Position numbers and translations under genes: made by a program. A stretch of 64,000 nucleotides of DNA from Streptomyces luteogriseus. GTDB taxonomy: Bacteria > Actinomycetota > Actinomycetes > Streptomycetales > Streptomycetaceae. Location: positions 4,030,001 through 4,094,000 of the forward strand of contig NZ_JACHMS010000001.1 in the NCBI RefSeq assembly GCF_014205055.1, written 5' to 3'. Numbering within the stretch: the stretch's first letter is position 1; each line of letters begins with the position of its first letter. Positions 17,209-26,222 of this stretch are shown one piece after another. The notes beneath the pieces were generated by a model, which was given only the letters and a program-made list of their open reading frames with translations, was not told the DNA's origin and ran no database searches.

Positions 17209-18031
17209 AGGACCGCGCCGTCCACAGCTCGGGGAACACGTTCTTCTGCGCGCGCTTCTCCAGCCAGGCCACCCCGGCGGAGCCGCCCGTGCCGGTCTTG
17301 GCACCCATCGCGCGGCGGGTGGCGACCAGGTGGTCGTTGCGCCAGCGCCACACCAGCTCGGCGACATCGCTCAGCGCCTCGCCCAGCCGGGCGACCTCGT
17401 CGCTCTCGTCACCCGAGTAGACGGCCGTCCAGGCCGCCTCCACCTCCGGCGACGGCTCGTACTTCCGCGACACGTCGCGCCGCAGCACGGCCTCCGGGAT
17501 GTCGTGCCCGCGCCGCGCCAGCAGCCGCACGACCTCGTCGTACAGGCTCGGCTCGTGCAGCGCCTTCTCCAGCTCGGCGTGCACGCGCGGTGCGCCCCGG
17601 TGCGGGACGAGCATGGACGCGGACTTGTCGCCGAGCAGGAACTCCATGCGCCGGTACATCGCCGACTGGAAGCCGGAGCCCTCGCCGAGGGCGCTGCGGT
17701 ACGAGTTGAACTGGGCCGGCGTGAGCTGGGCGAGCGGCTTCCAGGAGTGGTTGAGCGCCTCCAGCTCGCGGACGGACCTCTTGAGCGCGGCGATGGCGGT
17801 GGGGATGTCGTCACCCCTGAGCGCGCCTGCGGCCGTCTCCCACTCGTGGACGATGACGGTGAACCACAGCTCCATCACCTGGGTCGTCACCAGGAAGACC
17901 ATCTCTCCGGGGTCGTCGGAGAGGGTGTGCTGGAGGTGGGTGAGTACGTCTGCCTTGACGTAGTCCTCGTACGGCGTCGTGCCGTGGAAGTCGAGATGCG
18001 GGGTCTCGGGCTCGTGAGCCTCGTGGGACAT
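17201..18031 (-). CDS. kynA: tryptophan 2,3-dioxygenase
   Basis: A 276-residue haem enzyme that opens the indole ring of L-tryptophan to give N-formylkynurenine. Characteristic segments: YEDYVKADVLTHLQHTL, EMVFLVTTQVMELWFTVIVHE (substrate and haem pocket), FNSYRSALGEGSGFQS and the late WRNDHLVATRR with the proximal histidine. Length is normal for the bacterial family. First gene of the pair with kynureninase. Confidence 0.96.
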   Translation of the reverse strand: MSHEAHEPETPHLDFHGTTPYEDYVKADVLTHLQHTLSDDPGEMVFLVTTQVMELWFTVIVHEWETAAGALRGDDIPTAIAALKRSVRELEALNHSWKPLAQLTPAQFNSYRSALGEGSGFQSAMYRRMEFLLGDKSASMLVPHRGAPRVHAELEKALHEPSLYDEVVRLLARRGHDIPEAVLRRDVSRKYEPSPEVEAAWTAVYSGDESDEVARLGEALSDVAELVWRWRNDHLVATRRAMGAKTGTGGSAGVAWLEKRAQKNVFPELWTARSYV

Positions 18032-18137
18032 CGCTGTCTCCTGCGTGTAACTCCGGGTAGCGGTCCGCCCCTGCCGAATCCGACACGGGGGCCCCGGTCC
18101 CCGAGGGCATCTTGCGCAATCGTCCCCCGAAACCGCA

Positions 18138-18162
18138 AGGCCCGCCTTTCGGGGACGGGCCT
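18138..18162 (-). terminator. hairpin after the DUF3151 gene
   Basis: AGGCCCG (18138-18144) pairs with CGGGCCT (18156-18162); an alternative overlapping stem pairs 18121-18132 with 18147-18157 with one bulge. It lies 20 bases beyond the DUF3151 stop and before the TDO gene. Confidence 0.5.
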
Positions 18163-18181
18163 CGCGTGCACGGACCGTGTG

Positions 18182-18595
18182 TCAGCCCAGGACCTGCGCC
18201 GCCGTCGGCGAGGAGTCCTTCAGGAACTGGGAGCAGCGCTCGTACTCCTCCTGCTCGCCGATCGCCTGTGCGGCGCGGGCGAGGGCGTGCAGGGCACGCA
18301 GGAAGCCGCGGTTCGGCTCGTGCTCCCACGGCACCGGGCCGTGGCCCTTCCAGCCGCTGCGGCGCAGCGCGTCCAGACCGCGGTGGTAGCCGGTGCGGGC
18401 GTACGCGTACGACTCCACGGCGGCGCCCCGCTCGAACGCCTCGTCGGCGAGCTGCGCCCAGGCGAGCGAGGAGGTGGGGTGCTTACCGGCGACCTCGACG
18501 GGCGAGGCACCCGACGCGAGCATTTCCCGCGGCCCGGGGTCGTCGGGGAGGTGGGTCGGGGGCGGGCCCCCGAGAAGGTTCTCGTGAATGGACAT
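18182..18595 (-). CDS. DUF3151 family protein
   Basis: A 137-residue soluble, mostly helical protein beginning MSIHENLLGGPPPTHLP and containing HPTSSLAWAQLADEAFERG and YARTGYHRGLDALRRSGWKG, the hallmark blocks of the actinobacterial DUF3151 family. The fold looks TPR-like. Function unknown. The start at 18595 is chosen from the family N-terminus; the frame continues upstream through repetitive sequence with no homology. Confidence 0.85.
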   Translation of the reverse strand: MSIHENLLGGPPPTHLPDDPGPREMLASGASPVEVAGKHPTSSLAWAQLADEAFERGAAVESYAYARTGYHRGLDALRRSGWKGHGPVPWEHEPNRGFLRALHALARAAQAIGEQEEYERCSQFLKDSSPTAAQVLG

Positions 18596-18688
18596 GCCCC
18601 AAGTCTGCGCCATCCCACTGCGCCGTGGGCACCGGTCCCGCTCAGCCACAGCCACAACACCGGCACCGGTACCGCTCAGCCACGGCCA

Positions 18689-18758
18689 CAGCCGCAGCCG
18701 CAACGCCGACACCGGACCAGCCTCAGCCGCAGCCGCAACGCCGGCACCGGACCAGCCT
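18689..18758. repeat. 35-bp tandem repeat in the DUF3151-MFS spacer
   Basis: Two head-to-tail 35-base units (18689-18723 and 18724-18758) differ at one position. A related degenerate repeat (CCGCTCAGCCAC, about 18640 and 18673) precedes them. The spacer 18596-18784 consists almost entirely of these CACCGG/CAGCCGCAGCC variants and holds no gene. Confidence 0.8.
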
Positions 18759-18784
18759 CGGCACCGGCACCAGCGCCCGCCCCT

Positions 18785-20251
18785 CTACCCCAGCCGTTTC
18801 CGCACCGGCTCCCCCTCCAGCGGCGGCGCCGTCACACCGCCGTGCCGCAGGCACTCCGGCCGCTTGCAGTCAGGCGGCGGCCTGCGCACCACCGTGGCCG
18901 CGATCACCGCCCCCACCACCAGCGACCCCGCGCACCAGCCCATCGCCTTGCCGAACGCCGTGTCGAAGGCGGCCGGCTCCCGGTACGCCTCCTCCCCCAT
19001 CCCCGCCAGCAGCGGCAGCGCCGCCACCGCCATCAGGCCCGCCGCCCGGGCCGCCGCGTTGTTGATGCCGCTGGCCAGCCCGGCCCGCACCACGCTCACC
19101 GAGCCCAGCACCGTCGCCGTCAGCGGCGCCACCAGCGTGACCAGGCCCAGCCCGAGCACCACCAGTGCCGGCAGCACATCGGCGACGTAGGACGCCCCCG
19201 GTCCGACCCGCAGCATCAGCAGCATCCCGGCCGCGCACAGCAGCGGCCCCACCGTCAGCGGGATCCGCGGCCCGATGCGGTCGGCCAGTTCCCCGGAGCG
19301 CGCCGACAGCAGCAGCATCAGCACGGTCGTCGGCAGCAGTGCCGTACCGGCGGCGAGGGCCGAGTAGCCCACGACCACCTGGAGCTGGAGCGCGGCGAGG
19401 AAGAAGAACCCGCCGAGGGCCGCGTACACGCACAGCGTGACGAGGTTGACGGCCGTGAACTGCCGGGACGCGAAGATGTCCGGCGGCATCATCGGGTCGG
19501 GCCGGCGCCGCTCGACGACCACGAACGCGACGGCCGCGGCCAGCCCGGCCACCGCCGAGACCACCACGACCAGGCCGCCCTCACCTGCCTCGATCAGCGC
19601 GTACGTCACCAGCGCGAGGGCCAGCGCCCCCAGCACGGCCCCGAGCACGTCGAACCGCCCGTGCGCCTGCTGGTCCCCCGACTCGGGGACGTGCCGCAGC
19701 GCCACCGGCACGCACACCAGCGCCAGCGGCACGTTCAGCAGGAACACCCACCGCCAGCCCGGCCCGTCCACCAGCCAGCCGCCGACGAACGGCCCGACCG
19801 CCGCACCGACCCCGCCGAAGCCGGACCACAGGCCCACCGCCCGCCCCCGGTCGTCGGGATGGAAGGACGCCTGGATCAGCGCCAGCGACCCGGGGGTCAG
19901 CAGCGCACCACCCACCCCCTGCAGGGCCCGCGCGGCGATCAGCACGCCCGAGTTCGGCGCGATACCGCACAGCAGCGACGCCACCGCGAACCACACCACG
20001 CCGATGACGAACACCTTGCGCCGCCCGAAGCGGTCCCCTAGCGCCCCGCCCAGCAGGATCAGCCCGGCGAGCGTGACCATGTAGGCGTTGACCGTCCACT
20101 GCAGGGCGGACAGGTTCGCGTCGAGGTCGCGGCCGATGCGCGGCAGGGCGACGTTGACGACGGTCGAGTCCAGCATCGCCATGCTGGAGCCGAGGACGGT
20201 GGTGAGCAGGATCCACTTGCCCTGCGGGGAGGCCAACCGGACATCGGGCAT
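18785..20251 (-). CDS. MFS drug-efflux transporter, DHA2/EmrB-QacA type
   Basis: A 488-residue protein with 14 predicted membrane helices. Motif A appears as GGALGDRFGRRKVF after helix 2, motif C-like sequence as GGVGAAVGPFVGGWLV in helix 5, and MLDSTVVNVALP in helix 1, which marks the DHA2 proton-driven multidrug group. Substrate unknown; no regulator is adjacent. The start is uncertain: no clear purine-rich site precedes the ATG at 20251, and the aldolase terminator ends only 17 bases upstream. Confidence 0.92.
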   Translation of the reverse strand: MPDVRLASPQGKWILLTTVLGSSMAMLDSTVVNVALPRIGRDLDANLSALQWTVNAYMVTLAGLILLGGALGDRFGRRKVFVIGVVWFAVASLLCGIAPNSGVLIAARALQGVGGALLTPGSLALIQASFHPDDRGRAVGLWSGFGGVGAAVGPFVGGWLVDGPGWRWVFLLNVPLALVCVPVALRHVPESGDQQAHGRFDVLGAVLGALALALVTYALIEAGEGGLVVVVSAVAGLAAAVAFVVVERRRPDPMMPPDIFASRQFTAVNLVTLCVYAALGGFFFLAALQLQVVVGYSALAAGTALLPTTVLMLLLSARSGELADRIGPRIPLTVGPLLCAAGMLLMLRVGPGASYVADVLPALVVLGLGLVTLVAPLTATVLGSVSVVRAGLASGINNAAARAAGLMAVAALPLLAGMGEEAYREPAAFDTAFGKAMGWCAGSLVVGAVIAATVVRRPPPDCKRPECLRHGGVTAPPLEGEPVRKRLG

Positions 20252-20268
20252 GCAGGGAGCATACGGAA

Positions 20269-20298
20269 GAGCCCGGCACCTCAGGAGGTGCCGGGCTC
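20269..20298. terminator. strong hairpin after the aldolase gene
   Basis: GAGCCCGGCACCTC (20269-20282) pairs perfectly with GAGGTGCCGGGCTC (20285-20298) around a two-base centre. It lies 40 bases beyond the aldolase stop and 17 bases before the MFS start, on the same strand. Confidence 0.85.
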
Positions 20299-20338
20299 CA
20301 CGCGAGCGAACCGGATGCGAGGCGGTGTGTACGGAGAC

Positions 20339-21361
20339 TTACTTGATCTTCGTACCCGTGGACCGCAGGTTGCCGCAGGCCTCGACGACGCGCGCGGCCA
20401 TGGAGGCCTCGGCCAGCTTGCCCCAGGTGCGCGGGTCGTAGGTCTTCTTGTTGCCGACCTCGCCGTCGACCTTCAGGACGCCGTCGTAGTTGCGGAACAT
20501 GTGGTCCGCGACCGGGCGCGTGAACGCGTACTGGGTGTCCGTGTCGATGTTCATCTTCACGACGCCGTTCTCCAGCGCGGTGCGGATCTCCTGCTCGGTG
20601 GAGCCGGAGCCGCCGTGGAAGACGAAGTCGAACGGGGAGCCCTTGCCGAACTTGGCGGCGACGCCCTCGTTCAGCTCCTTCAGCAGCTCGGGACGCAGGA
20701 CGACGTTGCCCGGCTTGTACACGCCGTGCACGTTGCCGAAGGACGCGGCGAGCAGGTAGCGGCCCTTCTCACCGAGGCCGAGGGCCTCGGCGGTGCGGAT
20801 CGCGTCGTCGACCGTGGTGTAGAGGGAGTCGTTGATCTCGTGGGTGACGCCGTCCTCCTCGCCACCGGTCGGGGTGATCTCCACCTCGAGGATGATCTTC
20901 GCGGCGCGGGCCTGCTCCAGCAGCTCCTGCGCGATGGAGAGGTTGTCGGCGAGGGTCTCGGCCGAGCCGTCCCACATGTGCGACTGGAACAGCGGGTTCA
21001 GACCGGCCTCGACGCGCTTCTGGGAGAGCGCCAGGAGCGGGCGTACGTACCCGTCGAGCTTGTCCTTGGGGCAGTGGTCGGTGTGCAGCGCGATGTTCAC
21101 CGGGTACTTCTCGGCGACGATGTGCGCGAACTCGGCCAGGGCGACCGCGCCGGTCACCATGTCCTTGCTGTACTGACCGCCCAGGAACTCGGCGCCACCC
21201 GTGGAGATCTGGACGATGCCGTCGCTCTCCGCCTCAGCGAAACCGCGCAGGGCCGCGTGCAGGGTCTGGGTGGAGGTCACGTTGATGGCCGGGTAGGCGA
21301 ACTTTCCTGCCTTCGCCCGGTCCAGCATCTCGTTGTAGACCTCGGGAGTTGCGATGGGCAT
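20339..21361 (-). CDS. fbaA: class II fructose-bisphosphate aldolase
   Basis: A 340-residue zinc enzyme that interconverts fructose 1,6-bisphosphate with DHAP and glyceraldehyde 3-phosphate in glycolysis and gluconeogenesis. The zinc and active-site motif ALHTDHCPKDKLDGY lies near residue 105, with ASFGNVHGVYKPGN (second zinc histidine) and FHGGSGSTEQEI (phosphate loop) following. Length matches the family. It is followed by a strong terminator and is probably monocistronic. Confidence 0.97.
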   Translation of the reverse strand: MPIATPEVYNEMLDRAKAGKFAYPAINVTSTQTLHAALRGFAEAESDGIVQISTGGAEFLGGQYSKDMVTGAVALAEFAHIVAEKYPVNIALHTDHCPKDKLDGYVRPLLALSQKRVEAGLNPLFQSHMWDGSAETLADNLSIAQELLEQARAAKIILEVEITPTGGEEDGVTHEINDSLYTTVDDAIRTAEALGLGEKGRYLLAASFGNVHGVYKPGNVVLRPELLKELNEGVAAKFGKGSPFDFVFHGGSGSTEQEIRTALENGVVKMNIDTDTQYAFTRPVADHMFRNYDGVLKVDGEVGNKKTYDPRTWGKLAEASMAARVVEACGNLRSTGTKIK

Positions 21362-21509
21362 GCGTCCGCTCCTTGTATCTGCGGGTTGACGTACTGCTGT
21401 GTCTAACGGCCCTGACCTAGACCTTGGGGTGCGACGTCATCGTCGGCCCCATCTTTCCAGACTTGGCCGGAAGGTCCAGGCCACCGTCCACGCCCTGGTC
21501 AGTCCCCGG

Positions 21510-22058
21510 TCAGTCGAGGCCCAGCTCGTCCTTCGAGAAGGCGAAGAGGTACGGCACCCCGGCGCCCTCCTGGATCTTCTCGGCGGCGCCGGTCGCCCGG
21601 TCGACGATGGTCGCGACGGCGACGACCTCGGCACCGGCCTCGCGCACGGCCTCGACGGCGGTGAGCGGGGAGCCGCCGGTGGTGGAGGTGTCCTCGACGA
21701 CCAGCACGCGGCGGCCCGCGATGTCCGGGCCCTCGACGCGCCGCTGGAGGCCGTGCGCCTTGGCGGCCTTGCGCACGACGAAGGCGTCCAGGCGCTTCCC
21801 GCGCGCGGCGGCCGCGTGCAGCATGGCGGCGGCGACCGGGTCGGCGCCCATGGTCAGACCGCCGACGGCGTCGAAGTCCAGCTCGGCGGTCAGGTCCAGC
21901 AGCACCTGGCCGACCAGCGGGGCGGCCTCGCCGTCGAGCGTGACGCGCCGCAGGTCGACGTAGTAGTCGGCTTCCAAACCCGACGACAGGGTCACCTTGC
22001 CGTGCACCACGGCCTTGTCCTTGATCTGCTGCAGCAGCGCGCCGCGTGTGTCCGTCAT
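21510..22058 (-). CDS. pyrE: orotate phosphoribosyltransferase
   Basis: A 182-residue enzyme of pyrimidine synthesis that joins orotate to PRPP to form OMP. The PRPP-binding loop is VLVVEDTSTTGGSPLTAVEA (about residue 120), with the catalytic-loop region FVVRKAAKAHG before it. Ten bases separate it from the epimerase gene upstream, so the two may share a transcript although their pathways differ. The 148-base gap down to the aldolase gene holds that gene's promoter region; I see no other feature there. Confidence 0.95.
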   Translation of the reverse strand: MTDTRGALLQQIKDKAVVHGKVTLSSGLEADYYVDLRRVTLDGEAAPLVGQVLLDLTAELDFDAVGGLTMGADPVAAAMLHAAAARGKRLDAFVVRKAAKAHGLQRRVEGPDIAGRRVLVVEDTSTTGGSPLTAVEAVREAGAEVVAVATIVDRATGAAEKIQEGAGVPYLFAFSKDELGLD

Positions 22059-22068
22059 GGCGCCCAGC

Positions 22069-22857
22069 TTAGAGGCGGCGCCAGCTCCAGGTCGTCCCGG
22101 CCTCCAGCGGTTCCAGGGGCGTGACCAGGCGCGGCATGGTGTTGAGCCCGTTGGGCGGGCCGGTCTGCGGTTCCACGCACACGGCCTCCTGCTGCTCGTC
22201 GTAGACGACGACCCACTCCTCCCGGCTGGTCACCGTCAGCTCCAGCTGACCGGGCCAGATCAGGGTGGCCTCGACGCCGCCGGGCATGCCGAAGCAGTCG
22301 TCCCAGGGGCCGGGCTTCGGGTCCAGGCGGTTGCCGGTGGGCAGGTGGTCGTCGCCGCGCTCCTCCTGCCAGGCGGGGTCGAAGCCGAGGGTCACGTCCT
22401 CGCCGCCGAGGTTGCGGTTGAACCAGGGGTGCCAGCCGATCTGCGCCGGGAAGGACGAGTCGTACGTCTCGACGGACATGGTCAGCGTCAGCGCGTCCTC
22501 GGTGAGGGCGACGATCTGGGTGACGAGACCCGAGTGGGGCCAGGGGTCGACGAGCTGGTACGTGAGGACGACCTCGTCCGGGCTCGTGCGGGCGGTGCGC
22601 CAGGCGTGGTCGCGAACGGTGCCGTGGATGGCGTGCGGCGGGGCGTTCAGCGGCATCTGCCGCACTTCGGCGCCGTCCAGGAACCGTCCGTCCCGGATCC
22701 TGCCGCACCAGGGCACCATCGGGAAGCACCCGAACCGCTCACCCTGGCGGAGCAGTTCGAGACCGCCGATCCGCAGTCCTCCGACCCGGCCGCCGTTGCC
22801 CGGCTGCACGGTCACCTCCGCGTCACCCGCGGTCAGCGTGATGTCTTCGTCACTCAC
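22069..22857 (-). CDS. aldose 1-epimerase family protein
   Basis: A 262-residue galactose-mutarotase-like protein (beta-sandwich fold). The conserved histidines are in PPHAIHGTVRDHAW (about residue 75) and IGWHPWFNR (about 150), and a late glutamate lies in AVCVEPQTGPPN, matching the catalytic set of aldose epimerases. It would interconvert sugar anomers; the sugar cannot be specified. GTG start; the product of this size lacks extra domains. Confidence 0.9.
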   Translation of the reverse strand: MSDEDITLTAGDAEVTVQPGNGGRVGGLRIGGLELLRQGERFGCFPMVPWCGRIRDGRFLDGAEVRQMPLNAPPHAIHGTVRDHAWRTARTSPDEVVLTYQLVDPWPHSGLVTQIVALTEDALTLTMSVETYDSSFPAQIGWHPWFNRNLGGEDVTLGFDPAWQEERGDDHLPTGNRLDPKPGPWDDCFGMPGGVEATLIWPGQLELTVTSREEWVVVYDEQQEAVCVEPQTGPPNGLNTMPRLVTPLEPLEAGTTWSWRRL

Positions 22858-22945
22858 GGGTCGACCCTACTGTGGTGATCAAGAGGGCCTCACCGGTTGC
22901 GGGGTGCTTCGGCCATGTCCGCCCGCCGCGCACGCGGTGTGCGGC

Positions 22946-23791
22946 TCAGCGGCGTCGGCGCAGCGCCCGTACCGCCACGATGGCCGAGGCCACCGCGAGC
23001 GCCGCCGCGGGGGCCGCCCAGCGCAGCGGGCCCGGGGGCGTCACGGTCTGCGGCGCGGGCACGGGGGCGTACCGGCCGCGCGGCGGGGCGTGGTCGACCT
23101 CCTCCGCGCTGCGCCCGATCATGGTCCGCCGCGCGTGCGCCGCCTCGGCGATGTCCTCGTCGTCCTCCTGGTCCTCCTCGTCCTCGGCTCCGAGGGAGGA
23201 GGGCGGGACGTCGGCGCCGAAGGCGGAGGGACGCTCGGGGGTCGGGGGGTCCTCGGTGAGACCGGGGTCGGCGGGGGCCTTCTCCTCGGCCTCCGGGCCC
23301 GTGTCCCGGCCGGACGGGGCCGGGGGCGTGGGCGGCCGCGCCGACGTCGGCGCCCCGTCGTCCGCGCCCGTGGCCGCCGCGGCGAGGTGCTCCGCGAAAC
23401 GGTTCAGCAGCCGGATGACGGCACTCTCCACCGCGTCCGCCGGAAGGTCCTTGATCCGCCCGTCCGCGGAGGCCGTGCCGTCGTACACGACGGTGCAGCC
23501 GTCCTCCGCCTCGCGCAGGGCGATCCGCAGGCTGAGCTCGACCGAGCCGCTGCCGCGCGACTCCTCCGCCTCACCCTCGACGGCGTACGCGTCACCGTCC
23601 CGCCGGGAGACCCTTACGGCGCCCCGGTAGGTGACGGAGTGGCTGCCGACCCGGATCTTCAGCCGCCCGGCGACGGGCTTGGCGCCGGCGTCCTGCTGGA
23701 GCCCCGGAACAGCCCGGGCGACCCGCGCGGGGTCGTCCAGCACCTCCCTGAGCCGCTCGGCCGGAACCGGAACGAACACCTCGTGCTCCAT
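22946..23791 (-). CDS. SRPBCC (CoxG-like) protein with C-terminal membrane anchor
   Basis: About 281 residues. The first 150 form an SRPBCC/CoxG-type ligand-binding fold (MEHEVFVPVPAERLREVLDD, then GTASADGRIKDLPADAV). A long acidic, Pro/Ala-rich disordered linker (about 155-250) follows, then one helix (LRWAAPAAALAVASAIVAV) with an Arg-rich tail, so the protein is tail-anchored with the fold in the cytoplasm. CoxG-like proteins tether CO dehydrogenase in other bacteria, but no such genes are here. The start was set at the family N-terminus. Confidence 0.8.
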   Translation of the reverse strand: MEHEVFVPVPAERLREVLDDPARVARAVPGLQQDAGAKPVAGRLKIRVGSHSVTYRGAVRVSRRDGDAYAVEGEAEESRGSGSVELSLRIALREAEDGCTVVYDGTASADGRIKDLPADAVESAVIRLLNRFAEHLAAAATGADDGAPTSARPPTPPAPSGRDTGPEAEEKAPADPGLTEDPPTPERPSAFGADVPPSSLGAEDEEDQEDDEDIAEAAHARRTMIGRSAEEVDHAPPRGRYAPVPAPQTVTPPGPLRWAAPAAALAVASAIVAVRALRRRR

Positions 23792-23919
23792 GTCGACGGA
23801 CTCTACCCAGCACAGACCGAAACGCACCCCCGCCCGGGGGATTCACTCCCGATCCGCCCCCACCAGGCGTATCCTCCCGGCCCGACGGCCCGACGGCCCG
23901 CCCGGCAGTCCCCGGCCCC

Positions 23920-25560
23920 TCAGTACCGCGGATGCATCAGCGTCGACGCCGGCAGGTCCCCGATCCGTGTCCTGCGCGTCGCCCGTTCCCCCGCGGCCAG
24001 GGACGCCTCCGTGAGGACGCTCGGCCGCGGACCGTCCGGGTCGAGCCGCGGCCGCGGGTCCGTGCGGGCGGCCAGCACGAAACCCCGGTCCCGGGGCGCC
24101 CGGGAGCGTTCGGGCCCGGCGGCGGAAGCGGTGGGAGGGCTCCCCGTGCCGTACGGGGCGGTGCGGAGACCGGCCGCGCGCACGGTCGTCTCCACCGTCC
24201 AGTACACCCGGGGGCCGGCCGCGACCGGCCCGGCGTGCACCACGAGCCGGCCGCCGGGGGCCAGCACGCGCCGCGCGAGGCCGTAGAACTCCTGCGAGTA
24301 CAGCTTCGTACTCGCCGTGATGGCCGGGTCCGGCAGGTCCGAGACGACCACGTCGTACGTCGCCGGGTCCGCCTCGCGCAGCTGGCCGAAGGGGTCCGCG
24401 GTGGTGACCCGTACGCGCGGGTCGCCGAAGGCGTGCTCGTTGAGGGCGGACAGGGCCGGGTCGGTGCGGGCCAGCCGGACCACCTCCGCGTCGAGTCCGA
24501 CGACGTCGACCCGGTCCACTCCGGAGTGCCGCAGCACCTCGCGTACCGCGAGGCCGTCGCCGCCGCCCAGAATCAGCACGCGCGCGTGCGGCCCGGTCAT
24601 GGCCGGGTGGACGAGGGCCTCGTGGAAGCGCAGTTCGTCGCGCCCGCTGACCCGCAGCCGGCCGTCGACGTAGAGGTCGAGGGGCCGGCCTGCCGTACCG
24701 CCGACGAGGACCACCTCCCTCACCCCGGTCTGGAGCGCCACGCGGACGTCCTCCCCGTACATCGCCTGTCGCGCGGCCCGTTCGAAGTCGTCGACGAGGA
24801 CGGCGGCGGAGGCGAGGACGGCGAGTACGAGCCCGTTGCCGATCAGCAGCAGCCACCGGGCCCGGCGGGTGAGGTCCCGCCGGAACAGGCCGAGCACCAG
24901 CGCCCCGCCGACGACCGTGTTGACCGCACCGGTGAGCAGCGTCCCCGTCAACTGCCCGAAGAACGGCAGCAGGAGGAAGGGGAAGGCGAGGCCGCCGACG
25001 AGGGCTCCGACGTAGTCGGCGGCGAACAGGTCGGCCACCGCGCCGCCCGCGTCCTGGCGGCGGATGCGCTGGATCAGTTCCATCAGCAGCGGGACCTCGG
25101 CGCCGATGAGCAGTCCGATGGCGAGGGAGAAGGCGACCAGCAGGCAGCGCGGCCCGTTGGCCCACATCCCGCCCCAGGCGCCGGTCCAGGCGAACACGGC
25201 GTACAGGGCCATCGCGCTGCATCCGCCGACGAGCGCGAGGGTGGCCTCGACGGCGCCGAAACCGGCGGCGGCGAGCCGGCGCAGCCGCTTCGCGGCGAGG
25301 GAGCCGATGCCCATCGCGAAGACCATCACGGACAGTACGACGGACGCCTGTGTGACGGAGTCGCCCATCAAGTACGAGGCGAGCGCGACGAGTTCCAGTT
25401 CGTACGCGAGTCCGCAGGCCGCGCAGGCGAACGCGCCGGCGAGGACGAGGAACCGTCCGGTGCCGGGCCGGACGGGCAGTCGCGCCGGGCCGTCGGGGCC
25501 GCCCGAGGCGCTCCAGGGCGCCGGGAAACGGGGCGGGGCGGGCGCGTGCGGCTCGATCAC
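23920..25560 (-). CDS. membrane-embedded spermidine synthase-like protein
   Basis: A 546-residue fusion. Residues about 30-235 form about seven membrane helices; the C-terminal half is a spermidine-synthase-type Rossmann domain with the nucleotide-binding VLILGGGDGLAVREVLRH (about 325), DVVGLDAEVV, and the active-site-like YDVVVSDLPDP (about 415) and LYSQEFYGLA. Soluble homologues transfer aminopropyl groups from decarboxylated SAM. Whether the membrane form makes polyamines is unsettled. It is followed by genes often linked to it in Streptomyces (DUF2617). Confidence 0.85.
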   Translation of the reverse strand: MIEPHAPAPPRFPAPWSASGGPDGPARLPVRPGTGRFLVLAGAFACAACGLAYELELVALASYLMGDSVTQASVVLSVMVFAMGIGSLAAKRLRRLAAAGFGAVEATLALVGGCSAMALYAVFAWTGAWGGMWANGPRCLLVAFSLAIGLLIGAEVPLLMELIQRIRRQDAGGAVADLFAADYVGALVGGLAFPFLLLPFFGQLTGTLLTGAVNTVVGGALVLGLFRRDLTRRARWLLLIGNGLVLAVLASAAVLVDDFERAARQAMYGEDVRVALQTGVREVVLVGGTAGRPLDLYVDGRLRVSGRDELRFHEALVHPAMTGPHARVLILGGGDGLAVREVLRHSGVDRVDVVGLDAEVVRLARTDPALSALNEHAFGDPRVRVTTADPFGQLREADPATYDVVVSDLPDPAITASTKLYSQEFYGLARRVLAPGGRLVVHAGPVAAGPRVYWTVETTVRAAGLRTAPYGTGSPPTASAAGPERSRAPRDRGFVLAARTDPRPRLDPDGPRPSVLTEASLAAGERATRRTRIGDLPASTLMHPRY

Positions 25561-25694
25561 GCTGCGACGTTACGTCACGCCTCGACTGCGGTTCGTCACC
25601 CACACGTGTGGTGCTGGTTTACCGAGGCCGGACAGCGGTACGAGATTCGGTTCGCCGCATGCGGTTCGGTGGGCCGGGCAGCAGTCGGCCGGGG

Positions 25695-26222
25695 TCAGTT
25701 GACGAAGACCGCCGCCGGTACGTGCACGCCCACCTTCGTGCGGGTCGCCACCAACTGCCCGTCCTGCGGGTAGGCGTGCCAGGTCCGCCAGTGCACCTGC
25801 CCTTCGTGGTGCTGGGCGAGCAGGGCCGTGAAGGCGTACGGGCTGCCGGGGAAGACGCCGACGAGGCCGTGCGGATGGTCGGCGACGAGGGCCAGCAACT
25901 CCTGGGCGCGGCCCTTGAAGGTGCCGGGCGAGAGGACCTCGACCCGGGCCGCGAACTCGTACTCCCAGTCGTCCACCCGCTTGGCGACGCCGAGCGGAAG
26001 CGGGGTGCTGCTGCCCGCGATGCACGCCACCGTCTCCGAGCAGATGCCCCGCTCCTCCTCCAGCAGAACCTGGTGGGACGCGCCGAGGAGTCGCAACTGC
26101 AGTTTGGTGTCCGCCAGTTCGAGGTCGAGTGCGGCCAGCGCGGGAAGCGGCTCGCGCCCCAGGGCCCACGCGAGATCGGCCGCGCGCGTGTCGGTGTAGG
26201 AGGTGTTCAGGGTCGTGAGCAT
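25695..26222 (-). CDS. DUF2617 family protein
   Basis: A 175-residue soluble protein starting MLTTLNTSYTDTRAADLAW and containing LLGASHQVLLEEE, GICSETVACI, and late VHWRTWHAYPQDGQLVATRT blocks, as in the actinobacterial DUF2617 family. No enzymatic motif is known. It lies 134 bases upstream of the spermidine-synthase-like gene on the same strand, an association I recall from other Streptomyces. The reading frame runs far upstream without homology; the start is placed at the family N-terminus. Confidence 0.82.
   Translation of the reverse strand: MLTTLNTSYTDTRAADLAWALGREPLPALAALDLELADTKLQLRLLGASHQVLLEEERGICSETVACIAGSSTPLPLGVAKRVDDWEYEFAARVEVLSPGTFKGRAQELLALVADHPHGLVGVFPGSPYAFTALLAQHHEGQVHWRTWHAYPQDGQLVATRTKVGVHVPAAVFVN

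Noticed and set aside
17192..20041. 949-codon plus-strand frame over TDO, DUF3151 and the MFS gene
   Set aside because: Runs antisense through three well-supported genes and an intergenic repeat; composition is Arg/His/Pro-rich noise.
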